Made by a program: the position numbers and the translations under genes. Under the pieces are notes generated by a model that ran no database searches, had not been told where the DNA came from, and worked only from the letters and a program-made list of their open reading frames with translations. Below, one piece after another: positions 32,818 through 43,364 of a DNA stretch of 64,000 nt. Source of the DNA: Doryteuthis pealeii (Eukaryota; Mollusca; Cephalopoda; Myopsida; Loliginidae); assembly GCA_023376005.1 (NCBI GenBank), contig CM042152.1:87408762-87472761 (forward strand). The letters are read 5' to 3'. The first letter of the stretch is position 1; every line of letters starts with the position of its first letter.

Positions 32818-33113
32818 GGTTTGGTTTGTTTTGTTTTACGGCATATCAAACTCAGTGGGTCATTTAATGCCCATAAAGTTTTGAAATAAATCAATTCTTA
32901 ATGCCTAATACAATTTTTTTATAAATACATTTTTCTATTTAACCCATAAATGGGACCCTAACAGGTACTACCACTCCGGGTCAGAGTGGACCAGGGAGCA
33001 ATGGTGATGAAGGGGTGCTCCACATTCTCCAAACCTCCAAAACTGGAACCTCACCATCAGATAGAGTTTAACATCATTCCCAGGACATGTAGACCCGCAG
33101 CCACCGCCTTCTA
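32818..33113 (-). mobile_element. T6 retroposon, 5'-truncated
   Basis: It has the tail GGTTTGGTTTGTTTTG and about 296 bp of the 3' half, ending in CCGCAGCCACCGCCTTCT. No exact TSD was found. It lies next to the GAAGAAGG palindrome, as at 3.7 kb. Confidence 0.85.
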
Positions 33114-33696
33114 TTTTTCTTCTTTTTTCATATGAAAAATGTATTTTTCTGGGAATAAATAACAGAAGAGAGAGCGAGAGCGAGGTTGCCAAATTCCTAG
33201 TTAAATTTCTAGGAACTCTTTCTTTCTTTCTTTTTTATCTCAACAAAATGAGCTCTTTTGAAGATCAGCAATAATAGGCCAATTTTCTGCTTGCAGTTTC
33301 TGATGTTCTGTAAAAGTTGCCTATTGAAGTAACAATCCAGATAAATGCTTCTCTATTTAAGCAAACTAATGAGAATTGGCTTCTCTTGTGCAATAACTTG
33401 GACAGCTAATTGAACATATGGGAAATTAGTTTTCTTTCTTGCAGCTGAAAGAACTTATTTCAATCAAGGGAGAAGGGATTTCTGTTTATCGGAAATTTCA
33501 ATCATTGAAAACTTTCTAATTTAAAACTTTAAAAAACAAAATTGGCTAACTCAAAACAATTCACATGGGACCGGAGTGACAATAAGAAGCCATTTAAATG
33601 TATTTAATTTTAAATAGTTGCTGTTACGCATTTAAAAAAAAAAAACTACATATAAAAATGTTGAAATTGGAAAGGAGAGATGTACAAGTAATAAAG

Positions 33697-33929
33697 TCGT
33701 CGGGGTGGCCTAAAGTCAGTATCAACCAATCAGCGAGGGAGTCTATACCCTTTTCACTAGCGCTAGACCAAGGAGATTGTTGTCTGATTGCATCTGAGGT
33801 GGAGTGCAACACCTACCATCAGCTTCTTACTTTACCACACAGATCCCCGTGCTATTCATAACGCTGAGTTGGCAAGGACGTTATCGAACTAGGAACCTCG
33901 TGGTTTCTAGCCGAACGCTCTACCGACTG
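33697..33929 (-). mobile_element. SINE-B
   Basis: A minus-strand copy from GTCGTCGGGGTGGCC to GCTCTACCGACTGA; the first ~15 nt of the tRNA-like head are missing. Reading frames across it are repeat artefacts. Confidence 0.85.
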
Positions 33930-34404
33930 AATGTACTACTATTGCAAAAAATACTCCACGATAAACAAAATGTTTGCAAAATATTAAAGTTGAAAATTAG
34001 GGGATTAAAAAATTTTTAACAATAAGTTGTAATTGAAATACTTGTTGACTATAGATTTTCTTCTGAAGAATAGATTTTTTGTACAGGTATGACAGAAATA
34101 CCTTCCACATTTTAAGCCGTCGCCTGTGTGGTGCACATGATTTAGGGCAAACAGCAAGGTAGCTCTATATAGATAATGTCTTACCATTTTATTTATTTGT
34201 CTATTTTTTAAATTTTTCAGTTACAATCATGACTGGAACTTGTGAATCTGTAATTGCTTTTCATGCACATTTTATTTTACATCAGGATGCTGTTCCGGAT
34301 TGAATTTTCAACCCATAAAAGAATCAATTTTCTATCTGGAACAGCACAATTCCAATGTAACAGGAAATTAACATTTCTGTGTAACAATTACAGATTCACC
34401 AATG

Positions 34405-34950
34405 ATGGTTGGTTAGTTGGGTTTTACGGCATGACAACCAATATTGGGTCATTTTATGCTGAAGACGTTTTTGTTTTATTCATTCTTGATGTGTACTCAG
34501 TTTGTTTTAAACACATTTTTTCTATTTAACCCATAGCAGGGACCCTAACAGGTACTACCACTTTGGGTCAGAGTGGACCATAGAGCAATAGTGATGAAGA
34601 GGTGCTCCATATTACCCAGACCTCCAGAACTGGAACCTCACCATCAGATAGAGTTAACATCGTACCTAGACATAAAGACCCTCAGCCACCACCTTCTAGC
34701 ACATATATGATAAAAAGGGTTGTGGCTTGCCATAAGAGCAATAGGGTTGGGACAATCATATAGGTGCAAAGGCTTGACATGACTAGCCAATTGATCGAAG
34801 GGAGCCTCTCCGACTGCCTGTCTAGCCTAAGTAAGGGCCAAAATGGAGTGTTGCATATCATGGATTGCTTAGCCACCAGAATTCAGTCCTTAAGCATCAC
34901 ATATTGCCACTTACAGCCAACCCCATTGGGGAGATCTTACCCCTCAAATA
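34405..34950 (-). mobile_element. T6 retroposon, diverged
   Basis: The tail (GGTTGGTTAGTTGGGTTTTA) and most of the body are present with many substitutions and small deletions. It is one of the oldest T6 copies here. The last ~50 bp at the 5' end are missing. Confidence 0.8.
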
Positions 34951-34969
34951 CAAACCTTTCCTTTCCACT

Positions 34970-36010
34970 ATTAGCAAAACAAGAACTACTACTCCGAGTG
35001 CCAGCCTTACATTTTTACATACAATGTATTTCTCATATACCCTTTATGACGATGTGACAACACCTGGCATACATACACAGCAAAAACCTAATATATGAAA
35101 CAAAACAAAATGAAGATCCATCTCTCAAAATTTGAAAAAAAAAAAAAAAAAGGAAAGTTAATTTCACAGAACAGACATTCATATTGTAAGATTGTTTTGC
35201 ATATTTAGAATATAAATATACTCTTTCTTGTTAACCTATTTGTTTTTCTGTTATTGTTTCTTTCTGCTGCTCCAACAAAATAATAAGTGGTATGATATTG
35301 TCTTTGTTAAGTCAGCCTTTCTCTCCTTCTTTCCATAACCATACATGGGAATAATGACAAGTGCTGTCAGAACCAGGATATAACATTACTAATAATTGGT
35401 TTTGTGCCATATTGAGTTAATCTTAGTTAATACAGTACAACCCTATTATCCACAGTGAATATGTTCCAAAATACTTCCATCAAACTTCTCACTATTGATA
35501 ATATGAAATCATATGCAAATGAGATATGTCGAAATATTTCAACCAAGAAATCAACTCCATGTTTAAAATATCATTAATGTGCTTTGATGCCACGATTAAT
35601 ATCTCCCGTTATTAAGCTTAGATTAAAAGGAACATTATCACTGTGAGACTGAGCAATATTTTACTATATACTATAGGCCCAAGTTAATAGCAGAAAGTCA
35701 TGATAGAAACACTTTCTTTATCACTATGAAATATATTTGACTGATGCAGCAAACTATAAAAATGAAATGAATCAAAAGAAAAACATTTTAGTAATTAATG
35801 AACAAAACTTTTTTCTAATTGGAGCTTTTTCCTTCTATGACTTTGATGGCTTTGAAGATATTTGAATATCATTATTAAAGATTTATATGATATACATGTC
35901 TTCTTTTTTGTTTACATTAACTCATCTTATATCTTTCAAAGTTAATGAAAGCTTTCAACATGAAAACTTTGCTGATTAGACCAAGTGCAAATATATATGT
36001 GTGTGTACCT
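34970..36010. other. No gene seen
   Basis: AT-rich sequence with an A run at about 35135-35151. No repeat family or conserved frame recognised. Confidence 0.4.
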
Positions 36011-36019
36011 GATTATTGC

Positions 36020-37110
36020 TATTACTCCCAGGCCCACTGATCTGGAGAGATAGTACTCTTAGGATCCACTCTGATCTGGAGAGATAGCACCTCTTAGGGT
36101 CCACTCTGATCTGGAGAGATAGTACTCTTAGGGTCCACTCTGATCTGGAGAGATAGCACCTCTTAGGGTCCACTCTGATCTGGAGAGATAGCACCTCTTA
36201 GGGTCCACTCTGATCTGGAGAGATAGCACCTCTTAGGTCCACTCTGATCTGGAGAGATAGCACCTCTTAGGGTCCACTCTGATCTGGAGAGATAGCACCT
36301 CTTAGGATCCACTCTGATCTGGAGAGATAGCACCTCTTAGGATCCACTCTGATCTGGAGAGATAGCACCTCTTAGGTCCACTCTGATCTGGAGAGATAGC
36401 ACCTCTTAGGGTCCACTCTGATCTGGAGAGATAGCACCTCTTAGGGTCCACTCTGATCTGGAGAGATAGTACCTCTTAGGGTCCACTCTGATCTGGAGAT
36501 AGCACCTCTTAGGATCCACTCTGATCTGGATCTGGAGAGATAGCACCTCTTAGGGTCCACTCTGATCTGGAGAGATAGCACCTCTTAGGGTCCACTCTGA
36601 TCTGGAGAGATAGTACCTCTTAGGGTCCACTCTGATCTGGAGAGATAGCACCTCTTAGGATCCACTCTGATCTGGAGAGATAGCACCTCTTAGGATCTGG
36701 AGAGATAGTCCACTCTGATCTGGAGAGATAGCACCTCTTAGGGTCCACTCTGATCTGGAGAGATAGCACCTCTTAGGGTCCACTCTGATCTGGAGAGATA
36801 GCACCTCTTAGGGTCCACTCTGATCTGGAGAGATAGTACCTCTTAGGGTCCACTCTGATCTGGAGAGATAGCACCTCTTAGGGTCCACTCTGATCTGGAG
36901 AGATAGCACCTCTTAGGAACTCTGATCTGGAGAGATAGCACCTCTTAGGGTCCACTCTGATCTGGAGAGATAGCACCCCACTCTGATCTGGAGAGATAGT
37001 ACCTGTTAGGGTCCACTCTGATCTGGAGAGATAGTACCTGTTAGGGTCCACTCTGATCTGGAGAGATAGTACCTGTTAGGGTCCATTCTATAGGTCAAAT
37101 AGAACTGTTA
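36020..37110 (+). repeat. 35-bp minisatellite (about 30 units) inside a T6 copy
   Basis: Unit: GTCCACTCTGATCTGGAGAG plus ATAGCACCTCTTAGG, 35 bp, with a few shortened or fused units (about 36500, 36690, 36910). The left flank (TTACTCCCAGGCCCACT) and right flank (GTCCATTCTATAGGTCAAAT) match the T6 sense strand on either side of its single GTCCACTCTGAC...GTTAGG segment. In T6 the motif GTCC recurs exactly 35 bp later (GTCCCATCT), which defines the unit length. This is therefore a T6 insertion whose inner 35 bp expanded. Confidence 0.9.
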
Positions 37111-38090
37111 TATATCTTCTCACACCAACTTAAAAAAAAAATTAACTAAAAACATTTTGACTACTGATATGTTTCTAACATTTATGTTAGGATTTGTTTG
37201 ATTAATTTTTCCCTACAAAAAGCAAATCATTTTTCTATCACTTCAATTTTTAATAAACCAAACACTAAAAAATTGTTTAATTTCTAATTCTCAAGAAACA
37301 TGGAAACTAAAATCTTCAGTTAAGTTTTACCTTGTTAAAAGGCTGAAGAACAGTACGCTGCTTCCATAGCAACTCCTGATGAAGACGGCTTCTTCTCTTG
37401 GAGAAATGAATCCTTATATATCATAACTTGAGAATTTATCATGTTAAAAACATATATACATAAAAAACAACAAAAAAATTTATTAATTTCATTATGAACT
37501 CATGATAAGGGAATGAGTAATATAGTTCTTTTCCATTCTAATCTAAATTTGGAAAAATAATCTATCTCATATTTCTTATTTTTATTATTGTCAGGTTTCT
37601 TTGACTTGACTTTTGAGTCAAACTTTGTTAGACAAAATGCATTTCTACTTCCATTTATATAAGAAACATTGCTGATTAAACTCAGTTAAACAATTCTGCT
37701 TTCCTGTTTCTAGACGTGTGTCTGCTTATTTGGTTTTTAAAAAATCTTATTTACATGACCAACTTCCAAGCAGAGGTTTTAATAATAAAGAAATGTTTGG
37801 CTTTTTTTTGTTTTTTTTTTTAGATTGAAGAAGCACTTAATATCAGATGTTATTGATTGGATTTTTGCCAGTAGCACACATAAAGTTATTTTGAGTTTTT
37901 TTCTAATGTTTTTTCCATTATCAAAATTGGACACCTTGTTTACTGAGTTTGTACATTGTTACAATGTACAATTGTACCTTGTGGTAAACGTAAAAATACA
38001 ATTTTTATCAAGACTTATTATGATATATGCCTCTTTTGTACTAATATAAGTGATCTGTTTGGACAAATCTCTTTTTCATGTTGCTCAATG
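37110..38090. other. No gene seen
   Basis: AT-rich. CTGATGA occurs near 37378 with a GAAA further on, but no compatible stem II can be drawn. Confidence 0.45.
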
Positions 38091-38195
38091 ATTTTCAACA
38101 CAAATACTAGATGAGTATATATATATATATATATATATATACTCATCTAGTATTTGTGTTGAAAATGTTATATATATATATATATATAACATTTT
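38091..38195. repeat. Two overlapping perfect palindromes with (TA)n centres
   Basis: 38091-38166 is a perfect 76-bp palindrome: a 25-bp arm (ATTTTCAACACAAATACTAG plus ATGAG) inverted around 26 bp of TA. 38162-38195 is a second one (AAAATGTTA...TAACATTTT) sharing the last bases of the first. They could extrude as cruciforms. A sequencing or assembly fold-back artefact should be considered. Confidence 0.9.
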
Positions 38196-38247
38196 TTGAG
38201 ATGAAACAAAGAAATTACAGTGCTCAACCACAAATTTGCAGGAGCTT

Positions 38248-38455
38248 TATTTATTTATTTGTTGAATTTTTTTAAATATAATTGTTTTCCATAGGCAACT
38301 ACCCAGGTTTCAGGCTATTTTGCCATCATCAGGTCGCTAATAATTCTTCTGGTGTCTTCGCATAAACACCAGAAGATTTATTAGCAACATGATGATGGCA
38401 AAACCTGGGTAGTTGCCTATGGAAAACAATTATATTTTAAAAATTCAACAAATAA

Positions 38456-38461
<6 letters not shown>
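38248..38461. mobile_element. Large inverted repeat of hammerhead-bearing units
   Basis: Arms of about 100 bp (from ATTTATTTATTTGTTGAATT to CTTCTGGTGT, and the inverse) meet at a 10-bp loop near 38356. The left arm, read on the minus strand, has a complete hammerhead motif. The right arm has lost about 9 bp of stem II, so its motif is broken. It may be a head-to-head pair of a small ribozyme-bearing retroelement. Confidence 0.82.
38293..38340 (-). ncRNA. Hammerhead ribozyme candidate (type I topology)
   Basis: Minus strand: CTGATGA at 38332-38326; stem II TGGC/GCCT around AAAATA (38325-38312, outer pair U-U); GAAA at 38311-38308; self-complementary ACCTGGGT giving a short stem III; then A at 38300 with predicted cleavage before 38299. 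Stem I pairs GCGAC (38337-38333) with GTTGC (38299-38295) as five pairs, one G-U. All core positions fit CUGANGA...GAAA...UH. Stem III is too short to form well within one molecule, so activity may need a dimer, as described for retroelement-associated hammerheads. Confidence 0.65.
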
Positions 38462-38490
<29 letters not shown>

Positions 38491-38704
38491 GAAGTTTGGT
38501 ATGTACGTGTCGACGTATAACTCCAAAATGGGAGATCACTCAAATTCAAAATCTTGCATACACATTAATATTCTTCTAACTAAGAAACACAGCAAATTTG
38601 GTTATTGATTTTTACTGATTAAGGGACATAATTAATTAATTAAACCAAAATCGACCAATTTGCGGAACTGTCCATATACCAACTCCTGCTGCTAATAAAA
38701 TATT

Positions 38705-39345
38705 ATTCGCTTCCAGCTTTTTATTATAGCGATACAAGCAGTTTAGTGAACAAAATGGCAATCTAAGCAGTTCAGCTTGGAATCTCTCGCCTATTTATGG
38801 TCTAATCTTTAAAATATTTATATGGTTAGAAAGAAAAGAAAATAATCTTTCTAAATATGTCATTTGTATGTCTTTTTATCGATTGAATTATTTTTTACAG
38901 CGAGAGAAGAAAAATGGCTTCAGACAGCTGCTTTCTATTATAGCGATACCAGCAGTTTAGTAAACAAAATTTTAGTTGACAAAAATGCAGTCTATGCTGT
39001 TCAGGTCAGAATCTCTCGCCTATTTAAGGTCCAATTTTTTAAATATTTATATGGTTAGAAAGAAAGTAAAATAATATTTCTAAATATGTAATTTATATGA
39101 GTTTTTATCCATTGAATTATTTTTTTTACAGCAAGTTAAAAAAAATATTTTGCTTTGGACAGCCTATTCGAAGTATGATTTTTTTTCATACTAAATTTTA
39201 ACGAAAAATCAAATCTTATTTATTGCAATCTTTTTATTCCTATCTTAAAAATATTCATTTGGTTAGAAATAAAATAAAATAATCTTTCCAGATCTGTAAT
39301 TTGTATGCGTTTTCATACATTGAATTATTTTTTACAGCGAATTAA
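38705..39345. repeat. About 210-bp direct repeat, three units
   Basis: TTGAATTATTTTTTACAGCG-like blocks end units near 38905, 39135 and 39345, and TTATAGCGATAC recurs at 38723 and 38938 (period 215). The TTTTTTACAG element resembles a 3' splice site repeated with each unit; no exon is evident after it. Confidence 0.75.
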
Positions 39346-39531
39346 ATAACAAATCAAATGAAAACTTTTAACGTTAACTTTTTTTTATTAATACTTTCAT
39401 TTTAGAATAATCAGTATAACTAAAATCTTTTTTGTAAGAAACTATTTATGAAATAAACATTATTAAATAAATACAAAAAATGAGGTAATGTTTACTTATT
39501 AGCTGCTTTGTTACTTTTCGGGGTTAAAGAT

Positions 39532-39758
39532 GGCTTGCCATAAGGGCAATAGGGTTGGGGCAATCATATAGTTGCTAGGGCTTGATGAGACTAGCCAATT
39601 GATCAGAGGGAGCCACTCCAATCGCCTGTCTAGCCCAAGAAAGGGCCAAAGTGGAGTATTGCAAGTCATGCACAGCTCAGCCACCTGGATTCTATCCTTA
39701 AGCATCATGGGTCACCCCTCTGCAGAGGTACATTCTAACGCCCCAGCCGACAGGGCGG
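39532..39758 (-). mobile_element. T6 5' half only
   Basis: It contains the block from GGCTTGCCATAAGG to the 5' end GACAGGGCGG, without the tail half. Loss of the 3' end suggests later deletion and not normal truncation. Confidence 0.8.
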
Positions 39759-39759
39759 A

Positions 39760-40350
39760 CAGCAATAATAGATTTGTGTGATCTACTAATAACCCTTATT
39801 AAGTCGCATTTTTAGTTCTTACCACAATTAGAATTTTCTGTTTCTTTTAATACTGATAAGTAAAGCCAAAAGATTTTCTTGCATGAGAAAAAATAATTGA
39901 TAAATTCCTGAGCCTCATCAATTGATGTATGCAATAAGAGCAGCATCATCTGCTAATAAGGAATCAGAAATGATGCTTGTTCTAATTAGGGTCTTTTCTT
40001 TGAATCATTGGTGATTAAAGAGACCACTATTATTTCAGAACTGGAATTCTAAAAACATGATAAAGCAAAAGAGAACAAAAAGAATCAGGCTCTGATTTGT
40101 GCCATTGAAAACATCAAAAAAGTTTGCAAATTTACCATTTGATAGAACAGCAGCCTTTTATCCCATGATGAAATGTAGTGAAGCCATTGATCATTTATCA
40201 TGATATTAGGTTTCTAAATTACCTTTACAGAGAATGTCTCTGTTGATTGTGTCAAAGGTCTTAGTAAGATCAACAAAAACCTTATATAGTTCTTGATTTC
40301 TTCACACACTTTTTCTGCAACCTGACAAAGACAGAAGATTATATATATGG
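39760..40350. other. No gene seen
   Basis: AT-rich, no recognised repeat. Confidence 0.4.
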
Positions 40351-40356
40351 TAAAAA

Positions 40357-40475
40357 AGTCATTGTTGGGGTGGCCTAAAGTCAGTATCAGCCAGTCAGTG
40401 AAGGATTCTATCCCCTTTTCACTTGCACTAGAATAAGAAGATTGTTTTTTTTAGCATCTGAGGTGGAGCGCCATG
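40357..40475 (-). mobile_element. SINE-B 3' half joined to a SINE-A tail
   Basis: SINE-B from GGGTGGCCTAAAGTCAGTAT to GAGGTGGAGCGCCA passes directly into GAGGGGTTGGTAAATATATA, the end of SINE-A (about 40476-40497). It is followed by GAAGAAGG-family sequence (40501-40560). Confidence 0.75.
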
Positions 40476-40679
40476 AGGGGTTGGTAAATATATATATCAC
40501 CAAAATATTCCAACACAGCCTTCTTCCGACAAGAAATACCTGAAGAAGGTCAGAGATGACAGCACATAATTGGTCATGAAGTTTATCCTTTTCCTGCCTG
40601 GGTTGAGACATGATTGGAGCATAAAATTGACAAGAAAAGTTGAAGAAGAGATTGCAACCATACAACAAGCCGGGTCCCA

Positions 40680-41420
40680 ATGAACTTTAACTGCCTTCAC
40701 ATGGACTGAATTTCCTTTGGCAGGGGAGACGTATACAATGAACTCTCCTGATGAACTTTAATTACTTTTACATGTACTGAAACCCCGTCGGTGGGGGAGA
40801 TGTAGACGCTTCTTATACTTTTGTTGATGTATCTTTGACCGAAGGGACAACAGGAGTAGTGGGTTGAGATGAAAGTGACTGTGCCAGAAGAGAAGAGGCA
40901 TGCTTTGTATCACTGGAGCACCAACTCAAACACCTCAACAGAACGTGCTCCAGTGACACAAAGCATGCCCCTGGCACTGAAGAGATTGCAACCATACAAC
41001 AAGACAGGTCTCAATGAACTTTAACTGCCTTCACATGGACTGAATCTTTAACTTTAACTGCCTTCACATGGACTGAATCTTTAACTTTAACTGCCTTCAC
41101 ATGGACTGAATCTCAGGGGAGATGTATACAATGAACTGTACTGATGAACTTTAATTGCTTTTACATGGACTGAAACCCCTTCGGCGGGGGAGATGTAGAC
41201 ACTTCTCATACTTTTGTTGTTTATGTTTCAGGGATTGTTGGGTGGTCTACGTTTACCTGATTGATCTCACAATTCATCAGTTCTCCTAATCCTACATGGC
41301 GCTGCAGACAATGAACTGTACTGATGAACTTTAATTGCTTTTAAATGGACTGAAACCCGGGGGGGAGATGTAGACACTTCTCATACTCTTGTTGGGTGGT
41401 CTCCATTTACCTGATTGATC
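40680..41420. repeat. Block of irregular direct repeats
   Basis: GATGAACTTTAATT(A/G)CTTTT recurs at about 40750, 41143 and 41323, each followed by a GGGGGAGATGTAGAC block. TTTAACTGCCTTCACATGGA recurs at about 40685, 41018, 41055 and 41087. A 25-bp-arm hairpin (40897-40921 with 40945-40969, GGCATGCTTTGT...) is included. Minus-strand frames (for example 40995-40813, 41563-41381) may be remnants of a TE protein, but I cannot identify it. Confidence 0.65.
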
Positions 41421-41564
41421 TCACAATTCGTCTGCTCCTCTAATCTCACATCTAGGTCAAAGATTAATGTCATAATAGAATCTGTGTCACTTTTTGGAAA
41501 AGAAGGCAAGGATTTTGCAAACTCAGATTTCATAGCAAAGTCAACATTTGATAGGTTATTCATA

Positions 41565-42215
41565 AATTAAGATTTGAAACACCACTATATGACAAGTTCT
41601 TTTTTTCTTTAAATAAACACTAGTTCTGTGTTTTTGATTGGGATTAGAAGACCCATCTGTATCTGAAAATCTCAGAAAATTTTATGCGTCTCATTTTCTT
41701 GGGCGAATGTATGGTCAAATTTTAATCTATTTTGCACAATTCCCTGTGGATCACCTTTCCTACCTAGTCATGTCTAGACTTATATTCCTTTCATGCCAGT
41801 TTGCTGCATTTTATCATTATGTGATTTAAAATGAAATAAAAAGTTTTAACACATGTAAAGAAAAAGTGGATATACTTTTTGTTTATTTAACAATCCGCTC
41901 TCAAACTGATGCTACTGAGAAAGACACAACTATCTCTGCCATAAAGCAAGCCATATGTGAGAGGAATTTTCAATATAGTGTACAGTGGTTACTGTCAATA
42001 AACACATTGGTTAAATCTTAAATGAGTATTTCACAAATATTGACCAGTGTCTAATCTAGCTACATCCAAACACATCTATTCTTGTTATATCTATTTGTAA
42101 TATGAAAGGTACTTATTCCCACCTATATCAATCAAACATGAAAAAAGAAAAGTAAAAGAACAAAAAACAGAAGTAAACCAGGTGCATTATGTGGAGGAGC
42201 CACAAACAAACCGAA
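41565..42215. other. No gene seen
   Basis: AT-rich; a 63-codon plus frame at 41638-41829 lacks any recognised motif. Confidence 0.4.
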
Positions 42216-42221
42216 ATTCAT

Positions 42222-42345
42222 GCGATAGCCACCATAAGAAATGTGGATTCCCCTTGAGGGTCACTTCAGGCACCAGGCAATAAACCTGGCTCTCAAGCCT
42301 TTACCTCAAGGAAAGGTCCCTTGGGTCCATGTGATTTATTTTACC
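42222..42345 (-). mobile_element. Fragment of the LINE 3' UTR
   Basis: ATTCCCCTTGAGGGTCACTT, CAGGCACCAGGCAATAAACC and AAGGTCCCTTGGG correspond to the 3' UTR of the 24.7-kb LINE (24948-25055), same orientation, diverged. This shows more than one insertion of that LINE family. Confidence 0.65.
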
Positions 42346-42595
42346 TTACTTACCCACCCTGAGGAAGGTATACTTTTTATAAGTATATAAGAGGTGGAGT
42401 AAAGCTGCTTGGTGTTGTCATATTGAATTGAAATATACTATATATTACAGCAGGTGGTCATATTCATATCATTTATCAATACTGTATCAACAAAGAAGAA
42501 TTGAAATTACCAAGTAGATCTGACTTTAGAGTTCAAATTTACTTTCATCAAATTCTGATTGTGGCCAAACAATTCAGCACTTCTTCTCTTAATTT

Positions 42596-42784
42596 TGAAA
42601 ATGAGGCTTGATAATTTGTATTATTTAGACTAATGTCCTCATCTTTATTATTATCTGTACAATGTTCCAGACAATGTGCTTCCCGGCCTTCTTCTGACAA
42701 GAAATACTTGAAGAAGGCCGGAGGGCACATTGGCCAAAACGTTGTACAGATAACAATAAAGATGAGGACAATAATACAAATAAT
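42596..42784. repeat. GAAGAAGG/CCGAAACG near-perfect palindrome
   Basis: Two inverted arms (AATGAGGCTTG...CCGGCCTTCTT and AAGAAGGCCGG...) meet around CTGACAAGAAATACT. This is the simplest form of the family; other copies carry 18-bp units at the centre. Confidence 0.8.
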
Positions 42785-43126
42785 ACAAATTCAGAACTTC
42801 ATCATGATAAGATAATTAACTACATGAATATTACTTGCTAAATGCAAATGGCTATGAATATATTTAAAAAAAAAAAAATATTACACATGAAAATAAATGG
42901 AAAAGAAAGAGGATACAGGTGGAATGTTTTGCTGCATTCTACTCTTGAAAAGTAAATCAACTACAAGATAATCCTAATCTGGCTTCTCTCCAGCAGATGT
43001 TACATAGGGAAATTTTTATTTAAAAATAATCAACTCTCATCTCTTCAAATTATTTAAGTGACAAAAGTCTGGGTTGGTCAATTTTCAGTAATAGTCAAAT
43101 CTTTGAAATAAGTTAAAAATAAAAAG

Positions 43127-43360
43127 GACCATATGACCTTTAGGCACCCCTTTGTGATCTCAATTCAGAAGGACATGTTTATCATTTACACCGTCAATAT
43201 CCGGTTGTTTGTTAACAGATGATTTTTAGAGTTTTTTTTTAAATTATAAAACTAACCCCTAATCCTAACCCCTGAAAAACAACTGGATATTGATGGTGTA
43301 AATGAAAAACATGTCCTTCAGAATCGAGATCAAAAAGGGGTGCCTAAAAAAAAAATGGTC
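43127..43360. mobile_element. MITE with ~70-bp inverted ends
   Basis: Ends GACCAT...TAGGCACCCCTTTGTGATC and GATCAAAAAGGGGTGCCTA...ATGGTC are inverted and extend inward through AAGGACATGTTT and ACACCGTCAATATCC. The element is 234 bp with an AT-rich centre and no coding capacity. No unambiguous TSD. Confidence 0.85.
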
Positions 43361-43364
43361 AAAA

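Noticed and set aside
36020..37110. CRISPR-like array
   Set aside because: The 35-bp units are contiguous with no unique spacers, and the sequence derives from T6.
37371..37410. Possible hammerhead (CTGATGA ... GAAA)
   Set aside because: The segment between the two motifs cannot form a stem II in register, and no stem I was found.
40748..40785. CTGATGA followed by GAAAC in the 40.7-41.4 kb repeats
   Set aside because: No stem II between the motifs; coincidence within a repeated block.
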